From Halegenticoccus soli (GTDB taxonomy: Archaea > Halobacteriota > Halobacteria > Halobacteriales > Haloferacaceae), in assembly GCF_002844195.1 (NCBI RefSeq), contig NZ_PEND01000008.1:62001-126000 (forward strand): a stretch of 64,000 nucleotides of DNA, in the 5' to 3' direction. Positions 19,553 through 28,464 of the stretch are shown here, in pieces; positions within the stretch are counted from its first letter, which is position 1, and every line of letters starts with the position of its first letter. Both the position numbers and the translations under genes were made by a program. The notes under the pieces were generated by a model. That model searched no databases. It worked only from the letters and a program-made list of their open reading frames with translations, and was not told where the DNA came from.

Positions 19553-20698
19553 ATGCGAAACGTGGACGCGGCCGGCCTCGGAATCGGGGACGATCACCCG
19601 CCGCGTATCATGGGCGTGCTGAACGTGAGCGCCGAGTCGCCGTACGAGCCGAGCGTGTTCGACGACCCGGGAGAGGCGGCCGAGTACGTCGACGCGGACC
19701 TCGTCGACGAGGGCGCGGACATCGTCGACGTGGGGCTGGAATCGGCGAACAAGCGGTTCGAGGTGCTCTCGGCGGACGAGGAACTGGAGCGACTGGACCT
19801 CGCGATCGAGACGATGGAGAGCGTCGGCGGCGACGCCGTCTTCTCCATCGAGACGCGCTACCACGAGGTCGCGGACGCGGCGCTGTCGGCGGGCTTCGAC
19901 ATGGTCAACGACATCTGCGGCTTCGCCGACCCGGAGATGCCCCGCGTCTGCGAGGAGCGCGACGCGGCGGTCGTCAAAATGGCGAGTCCGCCGGACCTCG
20001 CGCGGCCGGGGGCGGTCGAGAGCGTTGACGACATCTACGAGGCGCTCGAGATGAACGGGTTCACCGACAAGACCATCGTCGATCCGGCGTTCGGCGGCTG
20101 GAGCGAGGCGAAGACCCTGGAGGACGACCGCGAGACGTTCCGCCGCCTGCGGGAGTTCCGCGGGCTGGGTCGCCCGATCCTCGTCTCGATCAACCGGAAG
20201 AACTTCCTCCGCGACGTCGCCGGCCGGTCGACCGAGGAGGCGCTGCCGGCGAGCCTCGCGGCGACCTCGATGGCGGTCGAACGCGGCGCGCACGTGATCC
20301 GGACGCACGACGTGGCCGAGACGCGCGACGCCGCGCTGATCGGGGCGGCGTTCGCCCGCGAGCGCGTCCGCGAGGAGGGCGACGTGAGCGTCGAGGAACT
20401 GGACGTCACGACGCCCCGGGAGGGCGCGCGCCACCTCGAACGCCTCGGGGCGGACGAGGCCGCGGCCGCGGAGTGCGTCACCCGCGCGTTCGAACTCTCG
20501 GGTCTCGACGCCGAGGAGCGCGGGGCGCTCCGCGCGGGAGCCGCCGACGCGGGAGCGACGGTCGTCGACGCCGCGGACGGGACGGGCGTCCTCCTCTTCG
20601 GGACCCCGCGGGCGCTGGCCGACCTCGCGTCGACGGCGCTCGGGGTCTCCCCCGCGCTCGACGATGCGATCGAAAGTATCGGTCAGCCGTACACATAA
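19553..20698 (+). CDS. dihydropteroate synthase-like protein
   Basis: TIM-barrel pterin-binding enzyme of 381 residues, related to dihydropteroate synthase (FolP). Seen: IMGVLNVSAESPYEPS (the strand-1 block of DHPS), GADIVDVGLESAN (pterin-binding Asp), FSIETRYHEVADAALSAGFD, MVNDICGF, and a RxH-like HVIRTHDVAETRDA near the C-terminal end of the barrel, followed by an extra C-terminal domain of about 100 residues. The ATG at 19553 gives the family start. The next gene, mptE, acts on the pterin precursor, which supports a folate or pterin role. Confidence 0.8.
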   Translation: MRNVDAAGLGIGDDHPPRIMGVLNVSAESPYEPSVFDDPGEAAEYVDADLVDEGADIVDVGLESANKRFEVLSADEELERLDLAIETMESVGGDAVFSIETRYHEVADAALSAGFDMVNDICGFADPEMPRVCEERDAAVVKMASPPDLARPGAVESVDDIYEALEMNGFTDKTIVDPAFGGWSEAKTLEDDRETFRRLREFRGLGRPILVSINRKNFLRDVAGRSTEEALPASLAATSMAVERGAHVIRTHDVAETRDAALIGAAFARERVREEGDVSVEELDVTTPREGARHLERLGADEAAAAECVTRAFELSGLDAEERGALRAGAADAGATVVDAADGTGVLLFGTPRALADLASTALGVSPALDDAIESIGQPYT

Positions 20699-20835
20699 GT
20701 CTTCATGTCGGTCAGTAAGAGAAAACTTATGACGGATTGGCCGGAACCGATCTCGTGGAAGCCGGAACGGCACACGGGTAGGGGTACTTGGTGCCACTCC
20801 GGCCCATACCGTACTACGACCGCGGAGCGACCGCC

Positions 20836-21513
20836 GTGAAGTTCTCGGAGTGGGAGCCGGCCTACGAGTCGATCCTGTCGGATTTCGGATTTAGTCGGGA
20901 AGCTGACGAGGCGTCGCGCGACGCGCTCGCGGACCTCGCGCGCCCGTTCGACACCGGCCGGTTCGCGGGCGTCGAAGGCGCCGCGGTGGCGGTGGCGGGC
21001 GCGGGTCCCTCGCTCGCCGACGAGGCGGAGCGGGCCGCCGAGGCGGACTACGTGTTCGCCGCCTCGACCGCGGCGGACCTCCTTCGGGACGCGGGGATCG
21101 CGGTCGATCTGATGGTCACCGACCTGGACAAGAACGTCGAAACCGCGCGCGACCTGACCCGCGAGGGGGTCCCCGTCGCGGCGCACGCCCACGGGGACAA
21201 TCTCGCGGCGGTGCGCGAGTGGATTCCGGCGTTCGACCCGGAGCACACCCTCGCGACGACGCAGGCCGCGCCGGTCGGTCCGGTGGTCAACTACGGCGGG
21301 TTCACCGACGGCGACCGGGCCGCGTTCATCGCCGACGAGTTCGGCGCGGGGACGCTGACGTTCGTCGGCTGGGACTTCGACGACCCCTCGGTCGATCCGA
21401 TCAAGGCGAAGAAGCTCGGCTGGGCCGAGCGCCTCCTTCGCTGGCTCGAACTCCGCCGCGGGGAACGGTTCTCGATCCTCGACGGACGCCGCGGAGCGAT
21501 CGACCTCCCGTAG
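20836..21513 (+). CDS. mptE: 6-hydroxymethyl-7,8-dihydropterin pyrophosphokinase MptE
   Basis: DUF115 protein of 225 residues. Archaeal MptE transfers pyrophosphate to 6-hydroxymethyldihydropterin, giving the substrate of dihydropteroate synthase. Motifs: VAVAGAGPSLADEAE (Gly-rich loop), VDLMVTDLDKN (Asp-rich metal site) and GFTDGDRAAFIADEF. I use the GTG at 20836, where family similarity starts (KFSEWEPAYESIL), rather than a GTG in frame at 20788. It lies 137 bases downstream of the DHPS-like gene, on the same strand. Confidence 0.85.
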   Translation: MKFSEWEPAYESILSDFGFSREADEASRDALADLARPFDTGRFAGVEGAAVAVAGAGPSLADEAERAAEADYVFAASTAADLLRDAGIAVDLMVTDLDKNVETARDLTREGVPVAAHAHGDNLAAVREWIPAFDPEHTLATTQAAPVGPVVNYGGFTDGDRAAFIADEFGAGTLTFVGWDFDDPSVDPIKAKKLGWAERLLRWLELRRGERFSILDGRRGAIDLP

Positions 21514-21613
21514 CGGAACTCCCAGCGGCGGCGGCCCGCTGTAGCCAGGGCGATCGCGGCGGCGGGGCCGAACGGGACGGTAGCTTAACGGCGCGCGAAA
21601 CGCACAGGGAGAC

Positions 21614-23061
21614 ATGCAGATACACTGGCACCGGCGCGATCTGCGGGCGGCGGACAACCGGGGGCTCGCCGAGGCCGCCGACGCCGTCGACGAGTTCGGC
21701 CGCGTCGTCCCCGCGTTCGTTTTCGACCCGGACGTGCTCTCGTTCGCCGCCCCGCCGCGCGTCCGGTACATGCTCGACGCCCTTTCGGCCCTCCGGGAGT
21801 GGTACCGCGACCGGGGGAGCGATCTCGTCGTCGCGCGCGGCGACCCGCGATCCGTCGTTCCCGCCCTCGCCGAGGAGTACGACGCCGAGCGCGTCGTCTG
21901 GAACCGCGACTACTCGGGGCTGGGGCGCGAGCGCGACGCGGCCGTCCGGAAGGCGCTCGACGGGGTCGGCGTCGCGCGCGCGAGTCGTACCACGACGCGG
22001 TCCACCACGAGCCGGGATCGATCACCACCAACGAGGGCGAGCCGTACTCGGTGTTCAGCTACTTCCGGCGGAAGTGGCGCGACCGCGAGAAGGCGGAGCC
22101 GTACGCCGCCCCCGACGCCGATCGGCTCGCCGAGGTCGAAGGCGACGCGCTGCCGACGATCGGCGATCTGGGGTTCGACGAGCCGGACGCGCAGATCCGG
22201 TCGGCCGGTACCGACGCGGCCCGGGGCCGCCTCGATGCGTTCTGCGACGGCGCGATTTACCGGTACGAGGCCGACCGCGACTACCCGGCGCGGGACGCCA
22301 CGTCGCGGCTCTCGGCGGACCTCAAGTGGGGGACGATCGGGATCCGCGAGGTGTACGAGGCGACGGAGGGGGCGAAGGCGGACGCCGCGAGCGACGCGGG
22401 TAGCGCGGACGCCGCGGACGACGCACGCGACTCGGTCGAGGAGTTCCGGTCCCAGCTCGCGTGGCGGGAGTTCTACGCGCACGTCCTCTTTTTCAACCCG
22501 AACGTGGTCGCGGAGAACTACAGGGCGTACGAGAACGGTATCGACTGGCGGTCGGGGGACGGGCGCGACGAGGAGCTTCTGGCGTGGAAAGCGGGCGAGA
22601 CGGGGTATCCCATCGTCGACGCCGGGATGCGCCAGCTCAGGCGGGAGGCGTATATGCACAACCGGGTCCGGATGATCGTGGCCTCCTTCCTCACGAAGGA
22701 CCTGCTCGTCGACTGGCGCGAGGGGTACGCCCACTTCCGCGAGCACCTCGCGGACCACGACACGGCGAACGACAACGGCGGCTGGCAGTGGGCGGCCTCG
22801 ACCGGCACCGACGCCCAGCCGTACTTCCGGATCTTCAACCCGATGACGCAGGGCGAGCGGTACGATCCCGACGGCGAGTACGTCCGCGAGTACGTGCCGG
22901 AGCTGGCCGGCGTCGACGCCGGGACGATCCACTCGTGGCACGAACTCGGGAACGAAGAGCGCGACGAGGCGGCGCCGGACTACCCGGCCCCGATCGTCGA
23001 CCACGGCGAGCGGCGCGAGCGGGCGATCGAGACGTTCGAGCGGGCGCGCGGCGGGGAGTGA
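21614..23061 (+). pseudogene. phr: DNA photolyase/cryptochrome family gene, frameshifted
   Basis: The first frame (from ATG 21614) starts as a photolyase antenna domain (MQIHWHRRDLRAADNRGLAEA); after about residue 120 it loses all similarity. The +1 frame then continues the protein with SYHDAVHHEPGSITTNEG, KWGTIGIREVYEA, LAWREFYAHVLFFNPN, GYPIVDAGMRQL, ASFLTKDLLVDWR and DNGGWQWAASTGTDAQPYFR, the FAD-binding domain, to the stop at 23061. The break lies in a run of five CG dinucleotides (21973-21982); four CG units would restore one reading frame of about 482 codons (VARESYHDAV). Either a real phase change or an assembly error. Confidence 0.85.
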
Positions 23062-23105
23062 GATCGAGATCGATCCGTTCTCCCGCCGAGACGGCGGCGC
23101 GGCGG

Positions 23106-23369
23106 TCAGACGTACAGCGAGTACGAGATGAGCGCCATCCCCGCCAAGACGAGCGCCGTTCGGACGATTCCGGGCAGCGGAACCACGCCGTGGACGAGGT
23201 CGAAGAGCGAGCAGTCCAGGACGCCCCCGACGCTGATGAGCGCGAACCCGACGGAGAGGTACAGCATCGGCGTGCTCTGGTTGCGCCGGTAGCCCCGGAA
23301 CGCCTGGTAGGCGATGAGGAAGCCGAGCGCGATGGCGAGCAGGTTCCCGGCGATGATCCAGACGCTCAT
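23106..23369 (-). CDS. small membrane protein (DUF7521-like)
   Basis: Protein of 87 residues with three hydrophobic segments and short loops (YQAFRGYRRNQST, CSLFDLVHG). Its start overlaps the stop of the HTH gene by four bases (ATGA), so the two are translated together. This HTH plus three-helix membrane protein pair is common in haloarchaea. The membrane part may be the sensor partner of the regulator, but that is inference. Confidence 0.65.
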   Translation of the reverse strand: MSVWIIAGNLLAIALGFLIAYQAFRGYRRNQSTPMLYLSVGFALISVGGVLDCSLFDLVHGVVPLPGIVRTALVLAGMALISYSLYV

Positions 23370-23722
23370 CCGTCGGTCCTCCGGATGTCCTCCCAGACGC
23401 GGGTGAACCGGTCGGCGACGTCTTCGTGGTGCGTGAGGGTCACGTCCAACTCCCCGTTTCGGATTTCGATGTCGATGTGTTCGACGGTCGACTCATAGAG
23501 CGTGTAGTGGTTGCCCGAGGGATCGAGCTTGGTGTGTTCGACCAGCAGGTCCAGCGTCCTGAGGTCGTCGACTCGGCGGTAGATCGTCGGCAGCGACGCG
23601 TCGCACCGTTCGCTGAGGTCCTTCGCGGACAGCGGTTCCCGGCTCGTCTCGACGAGGATCGTCCGGGCGTACTCGTCGTCCAAAAGCCGGAACACGTCCG
23701 CCGGATCCGGGACCTCATTCAC
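23366..23722 (-). CDS. winged-helix (ArsR-like) transcriptional regulator
   Basis: Protein of 118 residues. Residues about 5-75 form a winged helix: DVFRLLDDEYARTILVETS, REPLSAKDLSERCDASLPTI (recognition helix) and YRRVDDLRTLDLLVEHTKLD. The remainder carries a beta-rich tail (IDIEIRNGELDVTLTHHED). It heads a two-gene operon with the membrane protein at 23106. Its DNA target cannot be told from sequence. Confidence 0.8.
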   Translation of the reverse strand: MNEVPDPADVFRLLDDEYARTILVETSREPLSAKDLSERCDASLPTIYRRVDDLRTLDLLVEHTKLDPSGNHYTLYESTVEHIDIEIRNGELDVTLTHHEDVADRFTRVWEDIRRTDG

Positions 23723-23877
23723 ACGGTGACGACTCGACTCGTCCGGTTAAAGTCTGTCGAGCGTGTTCGGAGTCGGAACACGCCGGCGGGGTCTATAAAG
23801 CCCGGGCGCGAGCCGCCTTCGAACGCGCGTCTCGCCGCCTGGGAAACCGTTTTCTCGCCCCCTCTCGCAGGGACCGC

Positions 23878-24489
23878 ATGGTCCGGATCGACATCGTCCT
23901 CTACGAGGGCTTCGACGAACTCGACGCGATCGGCCCGTACGAGGTGTTCGCGACCGCCGCGGGGTACGGCGCGGGGATCGAGCCGCGGCTCGTCACCCTC
24001 GACGGGCGGGAGGTCGTCGTCGCCAGCCACGGCCTCCGGGTCGAACCCGACGGGGCGCTCCCCGACCCGGACGACGCCGACCGCCCCGACGTCGTCGTCG
24101 TCCCCGGCGGCGGCTGGAACGACCGGAGCGAGGCCGGCGCGTGGAGCGAGGCCGAAAAGGGGGTGATCCCCGAGGCCGCGGCCGCCCACCACGCCGCCGG
24201 CGCGACCGTCGCGTCCGTCTGCACCGGCGGGATGCTGCTGGCGACCGCCGGGCTGACGGACGGTCGCCCGGCCGTGACGCACGCGAGCGCGATCGAAGCG
24301 CTCCGGGAATCCGGCGCGGAGGTCGTGGACGCCCGCGTGGTCGACGACGGCGACCTCCTCACCGCCGGCGGGGTCACCTCCGGCCCCGACCTCGCGCTCC
24401 ACCTCGTCGAGCGCGAGGCCGGCGCGGCGATCGCCGAACGGGTGGCGACGACGCTCGAATACGATCGGGGGACGGTCGTCCGTTCGTAG
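23878..24489 (+). CDS. DJ-1/PfpI family protein
   Basis: Class I glutamine-amidotransferase-like protein of 203 residues. Nucleophile elbow SVCTGGM near residue 118 (Cys), acidic partner in LYEGFDELDAIGPYEVF near residue 15, and the strand PDVVVVPGGGWNDR. This arrangement suggests an intracellular chaperone, deglycase or isonitrile-hydratase-like enzyme; the substrate is unknown. The ATG at 23878 follows GC-rich DNA with no clear promoter. Confidence 0.85.
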   Translation: MVRIDIVLYEGFDELDAIGPYEVFATAAGYGAGIEPRLVTLDGREVVVASHGLRVEPDGALPDPDDADRPDVVVVPGGGWNDRSEAGAWSEAEKGVIPEAAAAHHAAGATVASVCTGGMLLATAGLTDGRPAVTHASAIEALRESGAEVVDARVVDDGDLLTAGGVTSGPDLALHLVEREAGAAIAERVATTLEYDRGTVVRS

Positions 24490-24498
24490 CGGACCCGC

Positions 24499-24568
24499 GA
24501 CAGTGCGGCACGGTGGGCCGGCGGTGACCGCTCGACAGCGCGGTACGGTGGCCCGGCGGTGACCGCTC
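24499..24568. repeat. 35-bp tandem duplication
   Basis: Two adjacent 35-base units (24499-24533 and 24534-24568), each starting GACAG and ending GGCGGTGACCGCTC, differ at only three positions. They lie in the gap between the PfpI-like gene and the first sod gene. Each unit contains a short palindrome (GCGGTGACCGC). Confidence 0.85.
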
Positions 24569-24678
24569 GGCGGCCGGTGCGCCGCCGGCCGCACGTCACG
24601 GGGAGCGACACTCCCACGTAACGATAGCTTGGCTTACATTTAATCCGCTCTCGGTCGATGCTTCGACCGGAGGCGAAG

Positions 24679-25287
24679 ATGACTTACGAACTTCCGGATC
24701 TTCCGTACGACTACGACGCGCTCGAACCGGCCATCGACGCGCGGATCATGGAACTGCACCACGACAAGCACCACCAGGGGTACGTCGACGGCGCGAACAG
24801 CGCGCTCGAAAAGCTGCAGAGCATGCGCGAGGGCGGCGACTTCGGCGACATCAAGGGCGTCGAGCGCAACCTCGCGTTCAACCTGTCGGGGCACGTCAAC
24901 CACACCGTCTTCTGGCGGAACATGAGCCCCGACGGCGGCGGCGAGCCCGGCGGCGAACTCGCCGACGCCATCGAGGAGCGGTTCGGCTCGTTCGACGGCT
25001 TCAAGCGGCACTTCTCCGAGGCCGCAAAGGGCGTTGAGGGCTCCGGCTGGGGGATGCTGCTGTACGACCACCTCGGCGACCAGATGATCGTCGGCATCGC
25101 GGAGAACCACCAGAACCAGACGCCGCAGGGGACGACCCCGCTTTTAGTTCTCGACGTCTGGGAGCACGCCTATTACCTCCAGTACGAGAACAACCGCGGC
25201 GAGTACGTCGACAACTTCTGGGACGTCGTCAACTGGGACGACGTCGCCCAGCGCTACGACGACTGCAAGGGCCGGACGATCCAGTAG
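24679..25287 (+). CDS. sod: superoxide dismutase (Fe/Mn type)
   Basis: Cytoplasmic superoxide dismutase of 202 residues converting superoxide to oxygen and hydrogen peroxide. Metal ligands are visible in LHHDKHHQGYV (His 1), HVNHTVFWRNM (His 2) and LDVWEHAYYLQY (Asp and His). The ATG at 24679 follows GGAGG five bases upstream; a TATA-like ACATTTAAT lies at about 24636-24644. The in-frame ATG at 24658 would place the Shine-Dalgarno inside the gene. A paralogue follows directly. Confidence 0.95.
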   Translation: MTYELPDLPYDYDALEPAIDARIMELHHDKHHQGYVDGANSALEKLQSMREGGDFGDIKGVERNLAFNLSGHVNHTVFWRNMSPDGGGEPGGELADAIEERFGSFDGFKRHFSEAAKGVEGSGWGMLLYDHLGDQMIVGIAENHQNQTPQGTTPLLVLDVWEHAYYLQYENNRGEYVDNFWDVVNWDDVAQRYDDCKGRTIQ

Positions 25288-25434
25288 GCGTCGCCGCCGG
25301 CCCCGTTCACCTTTTCCCCGTTTCGGCCCTCCCCTGATTCGTTCCGCCGCCCCCGGAACCGTGATGCGTGCTATCGTACCACTCCTCAAAGTTTAACAGT
25401 GTTCCTGAATAAACAACGGACGGAGGAATCACCC

Positions 25435-26034
25435 ATGAGTCAGGAACTTCCGCCGCTTCCGTACGACTACGACGCGCTCGAACCGAGCATCTCCGAGCAG
25501 GTGCTGACCTGGCACCACGACACCCACCACCAGGGGTATGTGAACGGCTGGAACAGCGCCGAGGAGACCCTCGCGGAGAACCGCGAGAGCGGGGACTTCG
25601 GGTCGTCCGGCAGCGCGATCCGGAACGTCACCCACAACGGCTGCGGGCACATTCTCCACGACCTGTTCTGGCAGAACATGGGCCCGGAGGGCGGCGACGA
25701 GCCGACGGGCGCGCTCGCCGACCGGATCGAGGAGGACTTCGGCTCCTACGACGCCTGGAAGGGCGAGTTCGAGGCCGCCGCGAAGAACGCCAGCGGCTGG
25801 GCGCTGCTCGTGTACGACAGCTTCTCGAATCAGCTGCGCAACCTGGTCGTCGACAAGCACGACCAGGGCGCGCTCTGGGGCAGCCACCCGATCCTCGCGC
25901 TCGACGTGTGGGAACACTCCTACTACTACGACTACGGGCCGGCCCGCGGCGACTTCATCGACGCGTTCTTCGAGGTCGTCGACTGGGAGGAGCCGAGCCG
26001 CCGCTACGAGCAGGCCGTCGAGATCTTCGAGTAG
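25435..26034 (+). CDS. sod: second superoxide dismutase (Fe/Mn type)
   Basis: Paralogue of the preceding gene, 199 residues. It keeps the metal ligands (WHHDTHHQGYV, HILHDLFWQNM, LDVWEHSYYYDY), so it should be active. The N-termini PPLPYDYDALEP and PDLPYDYDALEP are nearly the same, and later parts diverge. The ATG at 25435 has a GGAGG about eight bases upstream and a TATA-like AGTTTAACA near 25389-25398, giving this copy its own promoter. Confidence 0.95.
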   Translation: MSQELPPLPYDYDALEPSISEQVLTWHHDTHHQGYVNGWNSAEETLAENRESGDFGSSGSAIRNVTHNGCGHILHDLFWQNMGPEGGDEPTGALADRIEEDFGSYDAWKGEFEAAAKNASGWALLVYDSFSNQLRNLVVDKHDQGALWGSHPILALDVWEHSYYYDYGPARGDFIDAFFEVVDWEEPSRRYEQAVEIFE

Positions 26035-26106
26035 GACCGGTCGGCAGATCCGAATTTTTTCGACGCGCGTGATCGACGAGCGACGCGCGGGCGCGACGCC
26101 GTCCCG

Positions 26107-26544
26107 TCACGCGGACGAGCTGAGGCTGTCGACGCCGTCGGAGGGCCTGAACTCCTCGATCGAGTACTCGCCGACGATCTCCCGGATGCGGGCGTCGAGC
26201 GCCGGGAAGTCGTAGCTCCCGTCGCGCCGGTCGAACCCGGCGAACAGGCCGATCCGGGCGTCGGTGTCGGCGAGGAAGGTGCGAAACTGTTCGAACGCCG
26301 AGAAGCCCCTGACCGTGTACTCGTACTCGGCGTAGTACAGCGACTCGTAGGTGTCGCGTGTCACGTATCCGTAGCGCTCGTTGTCGACGAACGCCTCCAC
26401 GTCGAGGTCTGCGATCGCCGCCTCGACGTCCGGTCGGACGTACAGCCGCTCGTGGGTCCACTGGTCGAACAGCCACGCGTCGCGCAGCGAGTCGCCGCCG
26501 AAATCCCGGAGAACGGCCAGGAGTCGATCCGTCGCGTCGCTCAT
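26107..26544 (-). CDS. conserved haloarchaeal protein, function unknown
   Basis: Protein of 145 residues that I do not recognise. It begins MSDATDRLLAVLRDFGGDSL, has a tyrosine-rich centre (YESLYYAEYEYTVRGF) and ends in Ser-rich sequence. Codon choice and acidity match chromosomal genes. The start at 26544 is preceded on the minus strand by a short AT-rich stretch (26545-26585). It diverges from the DUF5827 gene. Confidence 0.55.
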   Translation of the reverse strand: MSDATDRLLAVLRDFGGDSLRDAWLFDQWTHERLYVRPDVEAAIADLDVEAFVDNERYGYVTRDTYESLYYAEYEYTVRGFSAFEQFRTFLADTDARIGLFAGFDRRDGSYDFPALDARIREIVGEYSIEEFRPSDGVDSLSSSA

Positions 26545-26670
26545 ACGTTTGGCAGATTCCCGCGGCAGATAACCATTTTCGTGTGTGACAACCGTGTTAC
26601 AGGATCGGGCGGAGGACGGAGAGCGCGTTCGACCGCCAGTGTTTACGACCGGCCGGTCGTACCTCCGCGT

Positions 26671-26949
26671 ATGCCGAAACCGAAAGACGAGTTTCCGGCC
26701 CTGTATCCGTGCGACTTCTACGCGGCGGAGGAGCTCCTCGATCCGGACCTGATGTACACGGTCTACGAGATCGCCCGCATGCTCCAGGGGCTCGATCCGG
26801 ACGCGGAGATCGACGTGGAGACCGAAGAGATCCTGCTCGACTGGGCCATCCCCTGGATCGTGCGCAACGCGGACGACATGGTCGTCGCCGAACCGCCGAG
26901 CGAGGACGAGCCCGGGTACTACGGCCTGCAAACGGACGGCGACCGATGA
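26671..26949 (+). CDS. DUF5827 family protein
   Basis: Acidic protein of 92 residues (PKPKDEFPALYPCDFYAAEE, then YTVYEIARMLQGLDP) that matches the haloarchaeal DUF5827 family as I remember it; function unknown. Its TGA stop overlaps the ATG of the next gene (ATGA), so the two are coupled in translation. Confidence 0.65.
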   Translation: MPKPKDEFPALYPCDFYAAEELLDPDLMYTVYEIARMLQGLDPDAEIDVETEEILLDWAIPWIVRNADDMVVAEPPSEDEPGYYGLQTDGDR

Positions 26950-27791
26950 CGCTGCTCGTCGCGGGAGCCGACCGCGTCGACGCCGGGAAGACGACCTTCT
27001 CCGTCGGGCTCCTCGCGCACCTCCGCGGGCGGGGCGCGGCCCCGGTCGGGTTCAAACCCCGCGCCGGCAACGACTACTGGTTCGACCACGACGACTACCG
27101 GACGGCGGCAGCGGAGGGACGGCTCTACGGCAAGGACGCCGCGCGCCTCGCTGCGGCGAGCGCGGGCGACTGGACGCCGGAGGAGCTCAACCCGATCCAC
27201 CGGCTGTGGCGACCGACCCCCGGACGGTCGGGGTTGCTCGGCGAGCGCGGCCGGACGTTCCTCGTCGACCGCGTGACGACGCCGGGCGGCCCGCTGTTCG
27301 CCGTCAACGTCGAGGCGAAGGCGAACGGCCGCCTCCCCGACCGCGTCCGCGAGGCGCTCCCGCTGGACGGCGCAGTCCGCGTCGGCGACGTCGGAGCGTT
27401 CAACGACGCGATGGTCGAGTACCACCTTCCGGCGCTCCGGCGGCTGTCGGAGGTGGTGCGGCGGGCGGAGACGGCGGTCGTCGAGTCGTACGGCGACATC
27501 GCGGTTCCCCTGTCGGACCTCGACGCTGACGCCGTCGCGGTCGTCGATCCGGGCCGAGCCCGCGTGTACGACGGCGGGCGGTACCTGGACGCGCGCTCGG
27601 TCGTGCGCGGCAGCCCGCGGGAGGGGCAACTCGAAGAGCGGGTCGGGGCCGTCGTCGAACTGCTCGACCCCGTCGAGACGGTCCCCCTGCCCGCGCTGAC
27701 GAGCGAGGAGCGGTCCGATCCGTCGGCGGTCGCCGAGGCGTACGAACCGGCGTACGGGGCGCTCCTGGAAGCGGCGGCGGCCCGCAGCTGA
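26946..27791 (+). CDS. P-loop ATPase, function unknown
   Basis: Predicted nucleotide-binding protein of 281 residues. The P-loop is GADRVDAGKTTFSVGLL at residues 6-22, followed by VGFKPRAGNDYWFDHDDYR, which resembles the substrate loop of dethiobiotin synthetase/cobyric acid synthase-like NTPases. The walker-B-like segment ETAVVESYGDIAVPLSD lies near 180. Haloarchaeal genomes carry this as a plain ATPase. It is coupled to the DUF5827 gene through a four-base overlap. Confidence 0.7.
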   Translation: MTLLVAGADRVDAGKTTFSVGLLAHLRGRGAAPVGFKPRAGNDYWFDHDDYRTAAAEGRLYGKDAARLAAASAGDWTPEELNPIHRLWRPTPGRSGLLGERGRTFLVDRVTTPGGPLFAVNVEAKANGRLPDRVREALPLDGAVRVGDVGAFNDAMVEYHLPALRRLSEVVRRAETAVVESYGDIAVPLSDLDADAVAVVDPGRARVYDGGRYLDARSVVRGSPREGQLEERVGAVVELLDPVETVPLPALTSEERSDPSAVAEAYEPAYGALLEAAAARS

Positions 27792-27798
27792 CCGGGGA

Positions 27799-28377
27799 TC
27801 AGCCCATCCGTGCGGCCCGGCTCGCCAGTTCGACGTCGTGGTAGGGGTTCGTCACGACGCTCGGACCGTGGCCGACGTGCATCTCGCCGAGCGACTCGTC
27901 GACGGTTTCGAGCACCCGGTCGATGCTCTCGATCAGCGTCGGCCGGTCGCCCTCTTCGAGGTCCGTCCGACCGAAGCTCCCGTTCTGGAAGATCAGATCC
28001 CCCGCGAAGAGCACGCCCGCGTCCTCCGAGTAAAAGCAGAGGTGGTCGTCCTTGTGTCCGGGCGTGTGAAGCGCGACGTAGCTGTGATCGCCCAGCTGAA
28101 CCGTCTCCCCGTCGCCGATCGCGTGGTCGACGGCGGGACGGTCCAGATCGAACCCCCAGACTTCGACGCCGAAGGCGTCCCGGACCGCGTCCACGTTGCC
28201 GACGTGATCCGGGTGCGTGTGCGTCAGGACGACCGCGTCGACCCGCTCGACGCGCTCGCGGAGGCGGGCGACCACGTCGAAGTTCGCGCCAGCGTCGACG
28301 AGAACCGTGCGCTCCCCCTCGACGAGGAAGGCGTTGCTCGTGAACGCGCGGACGCCCTGTGCGACGTTGTGGATCAT
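27799..28377 (-). CDS. metallo-beta-lactamase fold hydrolase
   Basis: Protein of 192 residues with the zinc motif THTHPDHVGNV near residue 52, then HTPGHKDDHLCFY and FAGDLIFQNGSFGRTDL, the pattern of glyoxalase II-like MBL hydrolases. Final His in HVGHGPSV. It probably hydrolyses a thioester or similar substrate. The ATG at 28377 diverges from thyX; the two starts are 87 bases apart. Confidence 0.85.
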   Translation of the reverse strand: MIHNVAQGVRAFTSNAFLVEGERTVLVDAGANFDVVARLRERVERVDAVVLTHTHPDHVGNVDAVRDAFGVEVWGFDLDRPAVDHAIGDGETVQLGDHSYVALHTPGHKDDHLCFYSEDAGVLFAGDLIFQNGSFGRTDLEEGDRPTLIESIDRVLETVDESLGEMHVGHGPSVVTNPYHDVELASRAARMG

Positions 28378-28464
28378 GCCTCTCGTCCGTCTCCCGACGG
28401 ATTGGTTCTGACGGTTCGAGCGAAACCGGTCGTATTTATCCCCCGTGGCGCACGCCGAGGAGGT

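Noticed and set aside
24598-24616. GGGAG-CGACA-CTCCC before the sod gene as another operator of the element set
   Set aside because: Half-sites have the opposite order (GGGAG...CTCCC) and it is far from the ATG spacing seen in the element.
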